DNA of 53,657 bases from an uncultured Lachnospiraceae bacterium (GTDB taxonomy: Bacteria; Bacillota; Clostridia; Lachnospirales; Lachnospiraceae), in NCBI GenBank assembly GCA_947176065.1, contig CAMWPB010000029.1, positions 1-53,657 on the forward strand, read 5' to 3'. Position numbers and translations under genes: made by a program. The notes beneath the pieces were generated by a model. The model searched no databases, was not told the origin of the DNA, and saw only the letters and a list, made by a program, of their open reading frames with translations. Below are positions 51,639 through 53,657 of this stretch, piece by piece. The number at the start of each line of letters is the position of its first letter. Positions within the stretch are counted from its first letter, which is position 1.

Positions 51639-53657
51639 ATGGGAAAACAGGTGGAACTGCTTGCACCGGCGGGGAGCTATGAGGCTTTTCTGGGTGCGGT
51701 AAACGCAGGAGCGGATGCGGTATATCTGGGCGGACAACAGTTCGGTGCCCGGGCGTACGCGGATAATTTCACGACAGAGGAGATAATCCGTGCGCTTCGG
51801 GCTGCCCATTTTTATGGGAAAAAGATTTATCTGACGGTAAATACGCTGTTAAAGGAGCGGGAAATGGCGTCCCTCACCGAGTATCTGACGCCTTTTTACG
51901 AGGCGGGACTTGACGGCGTGATCGTACAGGATTTCGGGGTGTTCTGCCATATCAGGGAGCAGTTTCCCGGCCTGCCCCTGCATGTGAGCACCCAGATGAC
52001 GGTGACCGGAGCGCAGGGAGCATCGCTTTTAAAGGAACAGGGAGCGGTCCGCATTGTGCCTGCCAGAGAGCTTTCGCTGGAGGAAGTGAGGAAAATACGG
52101 GAAGAGGCGGATGTGGAGGTGGAATGCTTCATTCACGGCGCCATGTGTTACTGCTACTCGGGCCAGTGTCTGTTCAGCAGCATTTTAGGCGGCAGGAGCG
52201 GAAACCGTGGGCGGTGCGCCCAGCCATGCAGACTGCCCTATGAAATTTATGACGGAAAAAAACGGCTTTCCGGGAGCGGCTTTCCCCTGAGCCTGAAAGA
52301 TATGTGTACCTTGGCGTATCTGCCGGCGCTGTTGGAGGCCGGGATTGACTCCTTTAAGATTGAGGGCCGGATGAAGCGGCCGGAATATGCGGCGGGCGTG
52401 ACGGCGGTATACCGCAAATATATTGATCTCTATTACCGGGAAGGGGCTGCCGGCTATCAGGTGGCGCCTGAAGATATGGACAGGCTCCGCCGGCTTTATA
52501 TCCGCAGTGAGATTCAGACAGGTTACTATGAGCGGCATAACGGAAAAGAGATGATTACGCTGGAAAAGCCCGGCTACGAGGGCTGTGACGAGGCGCTTTT
52601 GTCGGAAATACGGGAAAAATATATCAGGGAGCCGGAGAAAATGCCGGTGCGGATGCGGGCACAGGTAAAAGAGGGCGAAGCCATGTGGCTGCGGATGGAG
52701 GCGGTTAGCGAAGCAGAAGGCGGCTCATCGGAGAAGCCGGGCAGGCATGAAGCGACAGAGAAAATACGTTCTGCCGCGGAAGAAAAAACGCCGGAGACGA
52801 CGCGGCCCTCGGTTGAAATAACAGGAGAGACGGTGCAGTCCGCAAAAAATGCGCCCCTGTCGGAGGAGGAAGTCAGAAAACGGCTCTGTAAGACCGGGGA
52901 CAGTCTCCTGACGGTGGAAGACTGTGAGATTGTCATGGAGGGCGCGTGCTTTGTACCCGTCCGGGCATTAAATGAGCTACGGCGGTCGGCGGTGGAGGCT
53001 TTTGAGGCGGCTGTGGCTGAAAGCCGGGGGATTTTTGGCCGTCGGACAGCGGACTCGCGGCTTGAGAATGTGTCTCATAAGGGAGAAAAGATTGATAGAC
53101 TCGGTCAGTCAATTAGAAACCATACTTGCACAGAGTTCAGAGCAAAGAAAGCCGACGCGGAAAGATCCCTGAATACAAAGCCTGCCATCGATGTGACGGT
53201 CAGCGCCTGTGAACAGCTGCGGGCGGCGCTCGAATGGGGCGGCTGCAGGCGGATTTATATAGATAGCGGCCTTTTTATGAAATCTCATGGGGAAATTTTG
53301 CGGATGGCAGGAGAGGCTGTGGAGAAAAGGCCGGTCTTTTATCTTGCTTTACCCTATATTCTGCGAAACCGGGACGAGACTTATCTGCGTCGGCTGGAGG
53401 AGCTGTCGGAGCAGGCGGGGACTTTTGTGCGGGGGTTCCTGATCCGCAGTCTGGAAGGACTGGCATGGGCGCGGAAGTTTTGCCGGAAACGGGAGAATGC
53501 GGGTCTTTTCTGTGAGCTTGTGCCGGATGCCGGGCTTTACTGTTTTAATGCGGATTCCCTTGGATTTTTCGGTAGTTTTTCGGCGGAGATTACGCTTCCC
53601 TATGAAGTGAACGCGGGAGAGGCGGCCCATCTTGTCAGGGCAGCCGGAGAGCGGGGG
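51639..53657 (+). CDS. U32 peptidase family protein (3' end outside window)
   Basis: ATG 51639 opens a frame that runs to the right edge without a stop (673 codons visible). It begins MGKQVELLAPAGSYEAFLGA, typical of U32. The hallmark region near 160-200 has ECFIHGAMCYCYSGQC and RCAQPCRLPYEIYDG, with several conserved Cys. A region rich in Glu/Ser/Thr/Lys (about 355-425) and a DUF3656-like middle follow. E. coli relatives with this plan include the 23S rRNA hydroxylation protein RlhA; other U32 members are collagenase-like or ubiquinone hydroxylation factors. So the exact role is open. RBS is weak (GGAAGCGGAG). Confidence 0.85.
   Translation, partial: MGKQVELLAPAGSYEAFLGAVNAGADAVYLGGQQFGARAYADNFTTEEIIRALRAAHFYGKKIYLTVNTLLKEREMASLTEYLTPFYEAGLDGVIVQDFGVFCHIREQFPGLPLHVSTQMTVTGAQGASLLKEQGAVRIVPARELSLEEVRKIREEADVEVECFIHGAMCYCYSGQCLFSSILGGRSGNRGRCAQPCRLPYEIYDGKKRLSGSGFPLSLKDMCTLAYLPALLEAGIDSFKIEGRMKRPEYAAGVTAVYRKYIDLYYREGAAGYQVAPEDMDRLRRLYIRSEIQTGYYERHNGKEMITLEKPGYEGCDEALLSEIREKYIREPEKMPVRMRAQVKEGEAMWLRMEAVSEAEGGSSEKPGRHEATEKIRSAAEEKTPETTRPSVEITGETVQSAKNAPLSEEEVRKRLCKTGDSLLTVEDCEIVMEGACFVPVRALNELRRSAVEAFEAAVAESRGIFGRRTADSRLENVSHKGEKIDRLGQSIRNHTCTEFRAKKADAERSLNTKPAIDVTVSACEQLRAALEWGGCRRIYIDSGLFMKSHGEILRMAGEAVEKRPVFYLALPYILRNRDETYLRRLEELSEQAGTFVRGFLIRSLEGLAWARKFCRKRENAGLFCELVPDAGLYCFNADSLGFFGSFSAEITLPYEVNAGEAAHLVRAAGERG

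Overview
This window most likely comes from a Gram-positive, endospore-lineage gut anaerobe of the Lachnospiraceae (Clostridia, Bacillota). That placement is inference from gene content and signals. The content includes meso-diaminopimelate dehydrogenase, SpoIID- and CotH-type proteins, a chorion-class high-cysteine protein, a T-box leader on pheST, a Firmicutes-type 6S RNA, a NusG-domain-II/Gx-transporter pair, strong AGGAGG ribosome sites and TTGACA-17-TATAAT promoters. I saw no rRNA, tRNA, insertion sequence, phage or CRISPR array.

Layout. 1-3153: an ABC-2 type exporter operon (tail of an exported protein, three membrane proteins, one ATPase). 3241-9216: a PAS-GGDEF diguanylate cyclase, 6S RNA, ddh, a SpoIID/LytB-domain protein and a BrkB/YihY membrane protein. 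9191-15833: housekeeping genes, with a phenylalanine T-box, pheS, pheT, an M18 aminopeptidase and queA. 15911-21956: a surface and signalling block with a CotH kinase-fold protein, a divergent HTH protein, acyltransferase-3, a transmembrane Ser/Thr kinase, PilZ and VanZ. 22063-24563 (minus): tyrA then aroA, separated by strong hairpins. 24733-27719: a two-component system and a secreted protein. 27837-31089: a ketopantoate reductase and an EF-G paralogue. 31148-35926 (minus): a 1592-residue secreted Ig-repeat/beta-helix protein.

36079-37258 is an Erm-type rRNA methyltransferase with a complete attenuator-like leader: promoter, 15-residue leader peptide with an Arg-Thr-Arg motif, and two U-tailed hairpins. 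leuS follows (37390-39918). Next come two small genes of unknown function, a hairpin-rich intergenic region and a cysteine-rich small protein (all minus or non-coding). 41517-42887 is a three-gene overlapping set: NusG-II, Gx transporter, ABM-fold protein. ruvA (42957) and ruvB (49959) are separated by a heterodimeric ABC exporter (plus strand) and an oppositely oriented DUF1538 membrane protein/tandem P-II-like pair. The window ends with zapA and a U32 peptidase-family gene that runs off the edge.

How the genes may work together. The diguanylate cyclase and PilZ protein form a possible c-di-GMP writer/reader pair. The acyltransferase-kinase pair probably forms one operon with a palindromic operator candidate at its promoter. 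The DUF1538/P-II pair looks like a transporter with its own regulator. The most noteworthy loci are the erm leader, the DUF1538/P-II pair inside the ruvAB interval, the kinase block, the long hairpin between tyrA and aroA, and the structured region at 40946-41120.
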